A stretch of 64,000 nucleotides of DNA, from contig OZ023265.1 of the NCBI GenBank assembly GCA_964006375.1, forward strand, positions 163,086,118-163,150,117, given 5' to 3'. The DNA is from Tillus elongatus. Taxonomy: Eukaryota; Arthropoda; Insecta; Coleoptera; Cleridae. The notes beneath the pieces are model-generated. The model ran no database searches. It saw only the letters and a list, made by a program, of their open reading frames with translations, and was not told the origin of the DNA. How positions within the stretch are numbered: the first letter of the stretch is position 1; each line of letters begins with the position of its first letter. A program made the translations under genes and the position numbers. Below, piece after piece: positions 1 to 11,639 of this stretch.

Positions 1-718
1 GATGTTCTATGTCTGGTGACCTGGACATTAAAAGGGTGCATTCGCTCTGTTCCCCTGGTAGATCTGCTGGGGGCAGCAGGTGGGGGAATTATGGAGGAAA
101 GCTCCTCTGAGCAGTGCCCGTGCAGATATCTATAAAAGAGAGAGAGGTCACCAACGGCACGTCGGTGGGCAAGGGATGGAAGCCTTTGGGTGAGGGTAGA
201 GTCACCGATGAGACGTATAGCTCTCTTTTGAATGGAGTCCAGGATAGCGAGTGTAGAAGCGGCAGCTGCACCCCAGATGTGGGAGCAGTATTCGAGGTTT
301 GGCCTTATTTGTGAAGTGTATAAGGTATAGAGATTAGTTGGTGAAAAGTATTTGCGAGCCCGGAAGAGGAAACCCAATTTCTTAGCAGCCGCTTCTGCAA
401 TTGATGTAACATGTTGGTGCCAATTAAGATTTCGATCCACAGAAATGCCAACAAGAGAAAAAGACTCATTACTTTGAATAACTTGGTTGTTCATTGTGAT
501 GGGTCTAGGGCTGCTGTATCTCTTGTGAGAAAGAAAGCAAGACTTAGTTTTGGTGGGGTTGAATTGTACAAGATTTCTACTTCCCCAGTCTAATATTTTT
601 TGGAGGTCTACGGAGACAGAACCCTCCATGAGTCTGCGATCCTCATCTAATTGGGCTAAAGAGACAGGCTTAGAATATTGTATGTTTGAGTGGAGGGTGC
701 TGTCGTCCGCGTAACTGT
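1..718 (-). mobile_element. LINE-A copy 1, 3' part of reverse transcriptase
   Basis: This is a minus-strand fragment of a non-LTR retrotransposon (Jockey/CR1-like; LINE-A here). It starts at the catalytic YADD box near 708 and runs through the RT thumb and C-terminal region towards the 3' UTR, which the window edge cuts. It aligns base by base with the copies at 19285-20750, 38150-40135 and 43053-44440. The reading frame is broken, so it is a dead, 5'-truncated copy. Sequence to the right of 718 is unrelated to the LINE. Confidence 0.85.
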
Positions 719-1249
719 GAGTTTTGTATTAGTTTTGTTGTGAAAGTTTTTGAGCTTCCCATCGTTTATCATTGCTCCATATTATGTCAGTTCATTTGAT
801 TGGTTACCTACTCAAAATTGAAAACCTATTCAATTACATGGAGTATAAAAATAATAACAAAACTTCAAACAATGTTCTCCCCAACATTCTCTCAAATATT
901 CACAATCGCATACATTTCTGTACGCTTTTTTCTAGAATTGCGCCAGGATTCCGTTTACCGATGTAAACTCTCAAACTAACATGACAATTGACATTACAGT
1001 TAATTTTAAATTTAGCGGGAGAAATAGAACGAGATTTTTAATTTCCATTTTTTTATTTAAAAATGACACACCAACAATGAAATATCACATAAGTCATTTC
1101 TTCATCATTATTACTTGTGACCCCTGTCCATGTTTTTCCTGAGGAATCGATTAACACAAAAATGCTTAGATTTCCCTATTTCTCCATTATGGCTCTGTAT
1201 AAAAAAAGGTTAAACATGGCGGCCACGAACGCATGGCTACACTGTCTTT
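719..1249. other. Unannotated AT-rich spacer
   Basis: No coding signal, repeat family or RNA could be recognised between the LINE-A fragment and the hAT-1 target duplication. Confidence 0.6.
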
Positions 1250-1257
1250 ATATAGAC

Positions 1258-3633
1258 CATATATGGGCAACCACAGGCCCGGATACGGCCCTCCACCAGC
1301 TTCAATCCGGCCTGCGAGAGATTCAGAAAATTCAAATAACGACATCAATTCAAATCGATAAATAATATTATTAAGCGTACGCAGTGGAACGCCATAGATC
1401 GGGTCAGAAATAGACAAACAGATAAACATTCGGGAAGCCGCTCGATGCGCTTGAAGCACTCGCGTACGATCGAGAGTATTCTAGTTGCTTATTGTGGGTA
1501 TTATATAAACCGCTCAGCGCGCGTGTCATCTCGGTACCTCTTAACAACTGTTAAAGTTCGCATCGCATATTCGCGTACGGTCGGGAGTACGACGCGGGAA
1601 GTAATCAAGCAAATTCTATCAACATGTATGGTTTAAAAAAGCTGAAAGTGGACACAGAATGTCGTCAATTCCAAGACAAAAGGACTTCTGAATACTTTTT
1701 TATCTTGCACAGTGGTAAACCTATGTGTTTGTTGTGCAATGAAACAATTTTTGTTTTAAAAGAATACAATATGAAGCGGCATTACTCCAGCAAGCATTTC
1801 GCTAAATATAATTTACTCACGGGCCAGTTAAGAAAGGATAAAATTAAAAAACTCATTACCGATTTAGAGAAACAGCAACCAATGTTCCATTCACAAAAAT
1901 CAAATCTATACAGTGTTGTTAAAGCTAGTTTTATAATTAGTTCCAAAATGGCGAAAACATCAAAGTCATTTTCTGAGGGACAGTTTGTTAAAGAGTGCCT
2001 AGTAGATATTGCAGAAATTTTGTGTCCAAAAAAGAAGAGTTTGAGAAAGTGAGCTCATCGCGACGTACTGTTGTTCGACCTATAGATATGATGGCTAGTG
2101 ATATCAAAAAAATATTGACCGATAGATTGGCTGGTTTTCAAGCATTTTCGATTGCTTTGGATGAGAGTACATATTTATTTGACACTGCCCAGTTAGCTAT
2201 TTTTATACGAGCTGTTGATGAAGAATTTGCAGAGAGAGGAATTACTGGCTTTACGGCCGCTACAAGGGACGACTACTGGAAAATATATTTTTGCCGAGGT
2301 GCAAAGTACTTTTGAGCAATATAGTTTGCAGTGGTGTAAATTAGTTGGGAGTGTGCAGAGATGGTGTGCCTTCAATGGTTTGTTCACGAAAAGGTTTTAT
2401 CGGAATTCTGAAGGAAAGAGTAACCACTATGAATGTGCAAGAATCTGATTTAATATTTCTGCATTTCATTATTCACCAACAAAACTTGTGCTCTAAGTCC
2501 ATTCGACTGAAGAATGTGGATGGATGTGGTAGTAAATCCCATTAATTTCATTAGATCCTGCGGTCTTAACCACCGCCAGTTTAAACCATGATGGATGAAC
2601 TCTCTTCAGAACACGATGATGCGACATATAGTATAGTATAGTATAGTATATTTTGTCTACAATGTAAGTAAGGTGGCTAAGCAAAGGTAAAATGCTAAAA
2701 AGATTTTATGACCTTAGAAGAGAAATAGCCGATTTTATGGAAATAAAAGAGAAAACATTGCCGCAAATTTGTGATTCAACTTGGCTTTGTGACTTGGCAT
2801 TCCTGGTAGACATCAGAGGACACTTAAACGACCTGAACTTGAAGCTTCAAAAACAAGGGCAATTGGTAAGTCAGCTGATCAGTCATCTTAAAGCTTTTCA
2901 AAACAAAATTCGCTTGTGGGAAACACAAATGAGAAGTAAATACTGTTTTCATTTTTTAACATTATCCAGTCACGAAAACATTGAGTATGGTCGCTATGCT
3001 GAAGAACTGGAACTACTGTCTGAGCAATTCACTGATCGATTTTTTGATTTTAAGAATATGGATAGCACTTTCAATATTTTTGCAAATCCTTTAAGTGTAA
3101 TGTGGAAGATGCTCCGCTTTACCTACAAATGGAGTTGATCGAGATTCAAGAAGACTCATATTTGAAGTCTAAATTTGATGATGTGGAACTAAGCGAATTT
3201 TACAGAACATACCTTTCCGAAGAAAAGTATCCACAGCTGTTTTCGCACGAAAAATAATTTGCATATTCGGAAGCACATATAAATGAGAGCAGCTTTTTTC
3301 AATCATGAAAATTAATAAAAATAAGCTCGGCTAACAGATGTTAATTTAGAAAACACTTTGCATCTATGTACTACTGATATTGACCTCAATATTGATCATC
3401 TTGTTTATCAGCTTCAAATTCAAGTATCACATTAATTTTAATTTGACTTTTCTATTTTTTTTTATTAATTTGCTTTTTATATGTTTGATTATGCTATTAT
3501 AATTAATAAATTTAAAAAATGTGTGAATTTTTGTGGCTTTTTTATTCACTATTACCTACTTATTTCTTGCCTACGGGCCGCGACCTGAGTTCCGAAATTA
3601 GGCCCTCAGCGAAGCAAAGGTTGCCCATACCTG
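1258..3633 (+). mobile_element. hAT-1 transposon with intact ends and 8-bp target duplication
   Basis: The element is bounded by the perfect 8-bp duplication ATATAGAC at 1250-1257 and 3634-3641, the size produced by hAT transposases. The termini are inverted repeats: CATATATGGGCAACC at the left, and the right end reads CAGGTATGGGCAACC on the other strand. Between them lies a broken transposase gene on the plus strand. The GC-richer stretch before the start codon (about 1380-1620) has a TATATAAA-like box near 1500 and could be the element's own promoter. Length is 2376 bp. Confidence 0.9.
1624..3257 (+). pseudogene. hAT-1 transposase relic (GTF2IRD2/ZBED-like)
   Basis: This was the DNA transposase of hAT-1. 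The first 142 residues are open from the ATG at 1624 and include a BED-like zinc finger (CLLC followed by RHYSSKH). A frameshift near 2030 moves the reading to another frame, where the first acidic catalytic residue sits in SIALDESTYLFD. Further frame changes follow near 2320 and 2500. Positions 2692-3138 and 3120-3257 carry the C-terminal part, including ADFMEIKEK and LQMELIEIQ. Its closest relatives by memory are the hAT-derived GTF2IRD2 and ZBED5-type proteins. At least four breaks and a TATAG repeat near 2632-2650 show that it is non-functional. Confidence 0.85.
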
Positions 3634-3641
3634 ATATAGAC

Positions 3642-6544
3642 ACTGTAGTATGAACCAGAGGGACATTCTTTGATAAAGACATCACATTTCCCTTCTGTTA
3701 TTGTTAACCATTTAGTTATCAGTTCTATGCTTTATGTAATTTGTGGCACATTATAGAACCCTAACCTTACACTAAAGAGTACGGCAAATTAACAAGTGAT
3801 CATGTCAAACTGCTGTACATCAGTAGCTTACTATAGTCTATAACCTCCTCAAAATAAAAAGATAAAGTATTTATTTACTTGGTATAGGCAAACAGTAGTA
3901 GTAACATATGCGGGACCTCAAGTGAACCCAAATCTGGTGAGTAGTAAGGTCACTATTTCCTATAAGTCCTAACCTAAAAAGTTTCTATCTATCAGATTTA
4001 TAGTTAGCAGGATTAGAAATGCTTTATAAGGTTTGAAGATCTTATTATTGTTTACTACTTACGCTGTTGTTGTGTTGTTGCACTGTCTGGAGTCTCATAT
4101 TTATCAGCGCTCCAAACTAGTGCCTGGTTACGATGATTTTTCTAAGAGTTTATTTTCGATATCTAGGAAATCGAAATCAAAAAGTTTTTATAAGCGTCGT
4201 CACGGAAGATCAAAAGGGTTGAAAGAGGAATTAACTTATCAATTAGACAGACATGTTAATGTAACAAAATATTAGGTTTATTAACATGAACTGAATTTGA
4301 AATGGTGAACATAAAACTAAATTGTTGGTAGCTCTTAAAATGAACATTAATTGTACAGAAATAGAAATCAAATTAATAGCAAGAATTTCAATAACAAGAA
4401 ATTATCAATTTACATGCATTTGACAGAATAGGGAGACAAATGTGGTTTGTTTATTACTAAAGAAATCTAAGCACCTATATTGATATATGTTAAAAATCAG
4501 ATGCTGTGTGTTGCAGCTCAAAAGTAAACAAACTAATTTCAAGAATGACGTGTTTAAATTTACAAACAAAACTAACTGATGAGATTTCAGAGATTAAAAT
4601 AGGAAGTTCATAATTATTCTAATAGCAACTCCCTAACATTGCTCAAAGATCTAAACTTGATTGAGTGTCTTTGAAAGTTGAGATTATAAAAATTCAGCTG
4701 CCAGATGAGTACATCAGACCAAGTTTACTAGTTCAGAGAAAAAATTCTATTGACTCACTGAATCTTCTGCCTTGAATTACCTGGTAACTTTATGGGGATG
4801 ACCTCCAAATTTAATCAAATATTAGTAGCTGACACAAGTCTCAGTGACTCCAACAAGAGAAAGGAAGCTGGGAAAGACAGTGATGGTTACTAGGCCGGTG
4901 GATTTATTGTCACGCGTACAAAACCCTTTGACAAACAGGTTGATATTCTGAAGTCGCTTGGTGGAAACTTCGCGATTTATAATTAAAACGTTGAATTTGC
5001 CTTAGCGAAATTCACTGCCAATTGACTTAAACTTCGGCGATAACCCGGAATTCTTTTTAAGGTAGCTAATCGACAGGTTGAAACAAAGAACCACAACTTA
5101 AGTTCTGCTTTTATGCTAACTACGGTATTCATTTAAACTCGAATGTCACTAAAATACTTTAAACAATCACGGAGTATTGTTACAAGGTAGTATAGGTAAC
5201 AGAAAGACTTAAAAACCCCGTTTATAAGACAATTCGAGAGCCACCTCAAGTAACGATGTTCACGCCAGAGTCGTCAGTGTTAAACTCCCAGAGGCAGAGA
5301 GCGTTCGGCTGCAGCTGACAACAGCACGCAAATTTCAGTGTTCTGAGCGTTAGTCGTTATTTGCGAGCTCTTTCTCACCTTCATTCTTCGAATGGGATAG
5401 AACGAGAGCCCCAATCCTTGGCGAACTCACCAACGTCCTCTATACACACCTCCACAATAATGGACTCGTCCGTTCATTTAGTAACCGACTTTCTGGATTT
5501 CATCATAATTACGTCAGCTTTTTACCCAGAATTTTAGGACAATAGAGATGTTTATTTTCCCCAACAAAATGCAACGTTTTTCAATATTTAGATCTTGACG
5601 TATATTGTAGGGAGTTCAGTACGCTTCTTACTATACAGAATATTTTAGCGAATTTTCACCAACATTATTTTGAAACCAAAACGTGAAATATTCAATATAG
5701 ATAGGGTTTCTGGTATTGTGTATTATGTTTGGGGGTCTTCTAGGTGTTTTTAAACCAGTAATGATTCCACGTAAAAACTGAATCGTTACAAGTCACAGAA
5801 ATTGATAGACGTTGAAAGAAGAAAGAAAGATAAAATATAACTTTTGGGAGAATAACACACAAAAATCTTTCTTTAATTATAGTTTATTTTATACTCTAGA
5901 CGTTATCAATTTATATATCAAATTTAACAAATATTAATTCTGTTTGTGATACACGCTTTAATTTATTCGAAAATACAAAATTAACTTATTCAACTGAGTA
6001 ATTTTATTACAAATACAATGTATTAAATGTACGTATAATATAAACCCTTAAAAATTGCTCATTCAATCACTTTTATTAATATCTTAGGATACTTAAAAAC
6101 ACTCTGTATCATAACATAATTACAAGTCAAGTTGGCTGATGATACATAGAAAATATTTAGGAAAAAAAATCATGTGTTCCAAAAGCCTTAAAGTCAGCAT
6201 TAAACTTTAACTGAAACAGACAAATCTATAACAAAGTTAAACTAAAAACAATCCAAATTAGGTCAACATTAAATAATAATCATTAAAAATTTAATTAAAT
6301 TTCAATTAGAGTTGTAATATTGAAACTACAGCCTATAAACCGAGAGGTCCCAGGTTCAATTGCCATATTGGCTAACACTGTGTTGGTCTGTGAAGTGAAT
6401 GAAACTTACAGATGACCCTGGCTAAACTTAAAAGGTGTATTCTACTAAGCAAAATAATAAATAAACTTTATCTACAGGTAAGTCCTGATATGCTTCACAA
6501 AAAAGCATCATTATTACAGTCTAAAGGCGATGTCGCCGCAACCA

Positions 6545-6546
<2 letters not shown>
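3642..6546. other. Unannotated region, no gene supported
   Basis: About 2.9 kb of mostly AT-rich DNA. A GC-richer patch at about 4880-5480 stands out but has no long ORF and no match I recognise; it could be an old LTR or MITE. The short open frame at 4033-4275 lacks an ATG and is not called. Confidence 0.5.

Positions 6547-6640
<94 letters not shown>
6547..6640. repeat. (TA)n microsatellite
   Basis: Uninterrupted TA dinucleotide tract of about 94 bp. It sits at the left edge of duplicated segment copy 1, as a longer tract does at the left edge of copy 2. Confidence 0.98.
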
Positions 6641-6642
<2 letters not shown>

Positions 6643-8450
6643 AATATACCATAAAAATAGAAACCTTTTATTGTGGAGAAAAACGAGCCATGTATATTAA
6701 ATTTACGCATCCTAATATTTAAATGCCCTGTATATTTAAAAGAGTGTTGAATCTTTTGGGTTAAATAATAAATATCATGAGAATTGAAGGAATACAGAAC
6801 AATGCTTTGTTTTTACTTGTATTGTTTGGTTGACTAGTAAAGATCGTTATAATATAAAGAACACAGAACAATGCTTTGTTTTTATTTATAGTGTTTTGCT
6901 TTAAGAAAATACTTTTTATTTGGTCCTAGTGAATAGGTACATATAGTCACAGTATATTTAAATGGTAAGAACTTTTATTGTCAGTAAATTATAAAAAAGG
7001 ACACAATGTTAGCAGTGAAACGCGGGGACGTTTTTTTTTAAATAAGTGTAACTAATAAGAAGTTGGACAATTACAAGATGCAGGGTTAATGAACTTTGTA
7101 TTGCACAGCCTGTATCCAAAGGAGTTTTTTTTTGAGAGGATAGATATTTAAACAAAACAGTGAAGCGTGTCGAGGAGATTGGCATTCGATGATAGTCCCC
7201 GGCAATGTAAGTTAAAAAAACATTCGATTATAAACTGCGAAAGTGAAAGTATAAGTGTAATTAGCACTCTATTTTAAACTGCCTTAATATAAGATGGCAG
7301 GATAATGAATATTAATCAGCAATAACAGTCAAGGTAGAAGAAAAGTTTCCAGACAAGGGCTATCCAAAATAAGCCCGATATCAATTAATACAAATCTCAA
7401 TGAAGAACCAATTAGAGACATTAACCAGTAAGTCAATCTTGTGAATATTGTAATTATAAATGTGCAGATTTTTTTATATTGTGTTTAGTTTTAAGGATTT
7501 CTGTTATGTTGATGAATTTTGTGTATGTTTAGCACATTAAGGGGGATATGCTGATAAAGGCCGAATTAATAGAGCATAGTTTATGTAATTCATTTTTAAA
7601 ATAAGATGTTGTTGTTGTTTTGTTTCTTTAACGTCGGCCTATTTCCGCGACTATGGCCAATCACAGACGTCAGGGAGCAGTTTCACCTCACTATCCTGAA
7701 CATTTTGCCGAAACCCTGCCTTCCTGTAAGGAGGGTGGGGATCTTTAACGTGCCCAACATCGCATGAACACGGGACCGGCGGCTTTACGCCCCTCCGAAG
7801 GGCGGAACGTGCAGACATTCAACTTGCTCAAATGCAATGCCAAAACCTCGGTTGATGTTAATTTTACAGTATGTACTGAAAAAGTGAAAGGAGTACCCTG
7901 GGATCGAACCCAGTACCCTTCGGTTCAGAGGCACACGTTCTTACCCCTGAACCACCGAGGTTCTAAACAAAGATGTTGATTTGTGTGATTTATTGACAGC
8001 GATCAATAATAATTTTTGAAATAGCTATGTTTTTTCAAACGAATTTAAATAACCAGAAATAAAACAATATAGCTTGTAGTTATATAGTCTGATTAATTTG
8101 ACCCATAAAAAAATATAATGTCACCAAATAAGTCCATATTCAAAGATTATCAATTAAAAGAGTAAAATCAATAAAAACTCAATTGAAAATATTTTAACGA
8201 AATTTCTAACACTCTGGATTAACAAAAATATACAAATAAGGTACATCAAAACAAAAATGCTAGCCCAATTTCAGCACTCTACTCATGAGATAAGAGACAA
8301 ATTTACAGATACAGTGGTAAGTAAACAAATATTGGCATAATTTCATTTTTATCAATGTTAATACTTTAAATGAAGAGGAAAACCCATAACAATTAAAATT
8401 CTCATGCTCAACAATTAAAACTGCTAAAAATACCATAGCAATATATACAG
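6641..8450. repeat. Duplicated 1.5-kb segment, copy 1 (SINE-interrupted)
   Basis: This segment aligns along its length with 16072-17577. Shared landmarks are the block after the TA tract (CCTAATATTTAAATGCCCTG), a GTAAGTC splice-donor-like site near 7430, the block AAGGGGGATAT near 7540, and a short open frame starting ATGCTAGCCC at 8257 that runs into GTAAGTAAAC. Divergence looks like roughly a third of positions, judged by eye. A SINE at 7612-7969 interrupts it. It may be an unrecognised transposon family or an old segmental duplication. No protein family was recognised. Confidence 0.75.
7612..7969 (-). mobile_element. tRNA-derived SINE, copy 1
   Basis: Read on the minus strand, the head has a pol III A box (GGTTCAGGGGTAAGAA) and a perfect B box (GGTTCGATCCC) inside a CTGGG/CCCAG T-arm. 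A unique body and an A-rich tail ending near 7612 follow. It is flanked by the 9-bp repeat AAGATGTTG at 7603-7611 and 7970-7978. The matching place in the duplicated segment near 17090 lacks the SINE, which gives an empty site. The second copy at 10256-10606 is clearly the same family. Confidence 0.9.
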
Positions 8451-8660
8451 GGTGTCTCAATAGCGTGCAATTCCTTTATATATCCCTTACCCTTAGAGCT
8501 AGCCCAAAAAACTTTCAACAAAATTTTCTTGTGATTATCTAAGCTACATCGAGGAAATATATTCAGCTTTGTGGAACTTCCAGTTACACCGGAAGTAGCT
8601 TACAACTTCATCAATATACTCTGTGTATTGGAGACTAACGATTGATTAGACGTTAGGTTA
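8451..8660 (+). repeat. Terminus of a TA-inserting transposon (CAGGGTGTCTCAATAG type)
   Basis: Starting at CAGGGTGTCTC directly after a TA, this block of about 180 bp matches the reverse complement of 62120-62290, down to a shared CCGGAAGTAG near its inner edge. CAGGGTG ends after TA are typical of Tc1/mariner-like elements and their MITEs. The other end of this copy was not found. Confidence 0.6.
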
Positions 8661-10241
8661 GTCATACTAGGTCAACACTTCTTTGTGACTCCCTAGCCTA
8701 CTTAAGGGTTTGTTTTAGAAACCCAAAAAGGGGGTTATAGAGGCTACTTAAAATTTGAGTCAGTTTAGAAGCACACATTTTAAAAACTATTGTTGAAATT
8801 TCATCGGGTATTGCAGCCTTTTTGATGTCTAGATTTTCCAACTTTTTGATGTCTAAATGTTCCAACATGTGCTTAACAGTATGATGCCTGAAATAGTATA
8901 TTTCATTAGGAGTGTAGAAACTAGGTTTTTCCTGTGCGCGTGTGACTAGATTCTCTTGTCAGATAAAGCCGAACACTGAAAAAACGTTTATGGAGTGTAA
9001 TGAACTATATTTTATATTATACCGAAAAAACAAGTCATAAGAGTAAAAGTAAATTCAACAATTTCTTAAGTACCCATATTTAGAAACAAGAACAGTAAGA
9101 AAAACATAGTATTAGTCCTCAATTTGAAGAAGATTTTTGGGTAAGACTAACACTTTGCTGAGTTATGTACATAAAAATGTGTCTCATCTCTGACGAGTTG
9201 AATCTTTGATACATTTTGAGCTTAGATTAATTGGGTTGCTGGCTTATCTTAAATCTTGCGGCCACTACTACTAGTACTACTGCACGTTACGGTTACCTAA
9301 AAAACCTATTTTTTCAGGACAGTTCAACCCCTTGGAGTACTACTTTTAATTGGATCTTTAAAATACTTCCTTTTTAAGCTCAAAGCCAAAATTATTAGCG
9401 CCAAATATGAGGTATGATGTCACACTGACGAAATTGTTAAAATAATGCAAGCTAAACTTATACCTCGTCATTTATACATTTGCTTTAACAAGAGAAATAA
9501 GAAATGAAAAGTTTCAAAGTAGCAACTGATAGTAACATTACAATTATTAAATTAGTCAATTCTAAAGGTAATATGCTGGAGCTTAAAGAGCTTCCTAGAA
9601 TTTCTTGATGCGATAGAATCTAATTACGTGCCTCAATTTTGTTCGCTAAAAAAAGAAAATCGTTTAAAATTATGACTAAATGCATTAGTAATTTACACTC
9701 AAACGAGGTTCATAGTCTCTTCCCTGTTAACAGTTGAAATTAAAATTAAGGAGTTACATTACCAGTTTTCCCAATTTTCAAGTGGTTCACCTGTATCTCA
9801 AGACCACCAATAGAACACCAATTTCTTGAGTAACCTGATCTATAATCGTCATCATGTAGTGTGACTGGGGTTGGTTACCAAACTAGTTTCCAGTAATTGA
9901 GATTGTAACAGTAAAATGGTAGGTTCCAGTAATTATAAGAAATAATTTGACAAACAAGCATACAACACTATCTCATACCAACTTTACTAGGACATAAAGT
10001 TTCTAAAGAGTTAAAACACATAGGGTGCAAAGTAAAGCGATTATGGGGGAGGCTGCCTTTTCTTCCAAAAAAAGATATGTGGCAAAACTATACCAATCAT
10101 AGAAATTTCTAACTTTCCACTAAAAGTTTTCCACAAAATACGATGAGGTATCTTATTCCTATACTTCCAATACTCTCCTTCAAAAGAACCCACAGATGAA
10201 TCACCCAAATAAAGCAGTAAAATGTTACCACTATCTTATCC
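8661..10241. other. Unannotated AT-rich region
   Basis: No open frame, repeat family or RNA could be supported across this 1.6 kb. Confidence 0.5.
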
Positions 10242-10255
10242 ATCTTTTACAACTG

Positions 10256-10606
10256 CGTGTGTTTTTTTTTCTTTAATGTTGGTCTATTTCGGCAACTATG
10301 GCCACTCACCGACGCCAGGGAGCAGTTTCACCTCACCATCTTGGAAATTTTGCCAAATCCTGCCTTTCTGTAAGGAGGGTAGAGATCTTTAACGTTGCCA
10401 ACATCGCATGGACACATGACTGGCAGCTTTACTCTCCCTCTGAAGGGCGGAACGTGCGGGCATTCAACTTGCCCAAATACAGTGCCACCACCTCGGTTGA
10501 TGTTAATTGTACAGTACCGAAAAAGTGAAAGGAGAACCCTGGGAATCGAACCCAGTACCTTCCGGTTCAGAGGCACACGTTCTTACCACTGAATCACCGA
10601 GGCTCT
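10256..10606 (-). mobile_element. tRNA-derived SINE, copy 2, with 14-bp target duplication
   Basis: Full-length minus-strand SINE of 351 bp. The head carries an A box (GATTCAGTGGTAAGAA) and a B box (GGTTCGATTCC); the tail at the left is a run rich in A on the minus strand. The 14-bp direct repeat ATCTTTTACAACTG is identical at 10242-10255 and 10607-10620, the signature of LINE-driven retroposition. It is about 80 percent similar by eye to copy 1 at 7612-7969. Confidence 0.93.
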
Positions 10607-10620
10607 ATCTTTTACAACTG

Positions 10621-11481
10621 TTTTTAGGACTTCAACAAAAACTGTTTCCATCCACATAGTAACTCAAAAGGTGGTAGAAATTAGAAGTTTCTCAATGCGC
10701 ATGTAATGTATTCACTGTATCAAATTTCTAATGTGAGATACCACACGAACAGCACGAACTAGGTCTGAGGTCCACCAACATCGACTCGATGTAGCGGCAT
10801 CGGAGAATGATGACATTTGTTTCACCGACAACCATAAACATAAAGAACATGTAAAAATGGATATACGTCAAATGTCCGATGTTATAGTCAAGAAATAAAT
10901 GTTTCCTACCCAACACGCCGCAATATACACAAACAAAGGTGGGTACAAAACATTACTCTGCTACCACTGTTACATATACCAATGAAACGTTGTTAACCTA
11001 TAAACTTTAAACTGTTTCTGAAAGTTGTTGTTTAATGGTCTGCACAGTTTAAAAAACCTACATGTTCTTCACAGGTGGTCCTAAAGCAACTACACCCATA
11101 ACGATAAATTTAATATTACGAATGTACTGATATTTACCACAGAAGAAGAAAATAATCCTACGACTGAAGTTTGACCATGGTCACAACAATAACAGAGTAA
11201 TAAAAACCTTCCAACTATGATGATCAACAAACAAATAATGACTTAATAAGTGCAACAAAAATATAAGGTTACACCTCTTTTCAATGTCTTATGAGATGGG
11301 AAAACAAGGCAGGGTTCAGCCTAATCGACCTAGCAAAATATTTTTTATACAAACTTATTTTCATAGTAAGCAATTTTCAACTATTTGATGTGTGACACAA
11401 AAACGTCAGTATGATCCCTTTAGGAATATTTGTTGCAACTGTAAAAGAGACGAGATATAATTATCAACAAATTATGGTATA
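10621..11481. other. Unannotated AT-rich region
   Basis: Nothing coding or repetitive was recognised between the SINE and the left end of the Tigger element. Confidence 0.5.
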
Positions 11482-11639
11482 CAGTAGTGTTTTACGAGTA
11501 GCAGATTTAACGAACTTCTCATTTAACAAGGCAATTGCGGTGATTTAAATAGACTTGTGTGAGAGACACTGCTAAAACGTTTCGGATTTAACGAGACAGC
11601 TTTTCAGGCGATTTCGGTTTTAGCGAGGTAATTATTGCA

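Noticed and set aside
1117..1459. Open frames on both strands around 1.1-1.45 kb
   Set aside because: They cross the left border of hAT-1 and match nothing recognised.
4033..4275. 80-codon frame starting with a hydrophobic, signal-peptide-like stretch
   Set aside because: It begins at TTG with a stop two codons earlier, has no ATG, no recognised family and no convincing splice sites.
6340..6410. B-box-like GGTTCAATTGCC
   Set aside because: The last bases do not fit the consensus and no A box or tail was found.
6412..6654. Frames encoding long Tyr-Ile repeats, here and at the other TA tracts
   Set aside because: They are only translations of (TA)n microsatellites.
7880..7970. A functional tRNA gene in the SINE head
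   Set aside because: The acceptor stem does not pair well and the piece continues into a SINE body with an A-rich tail.
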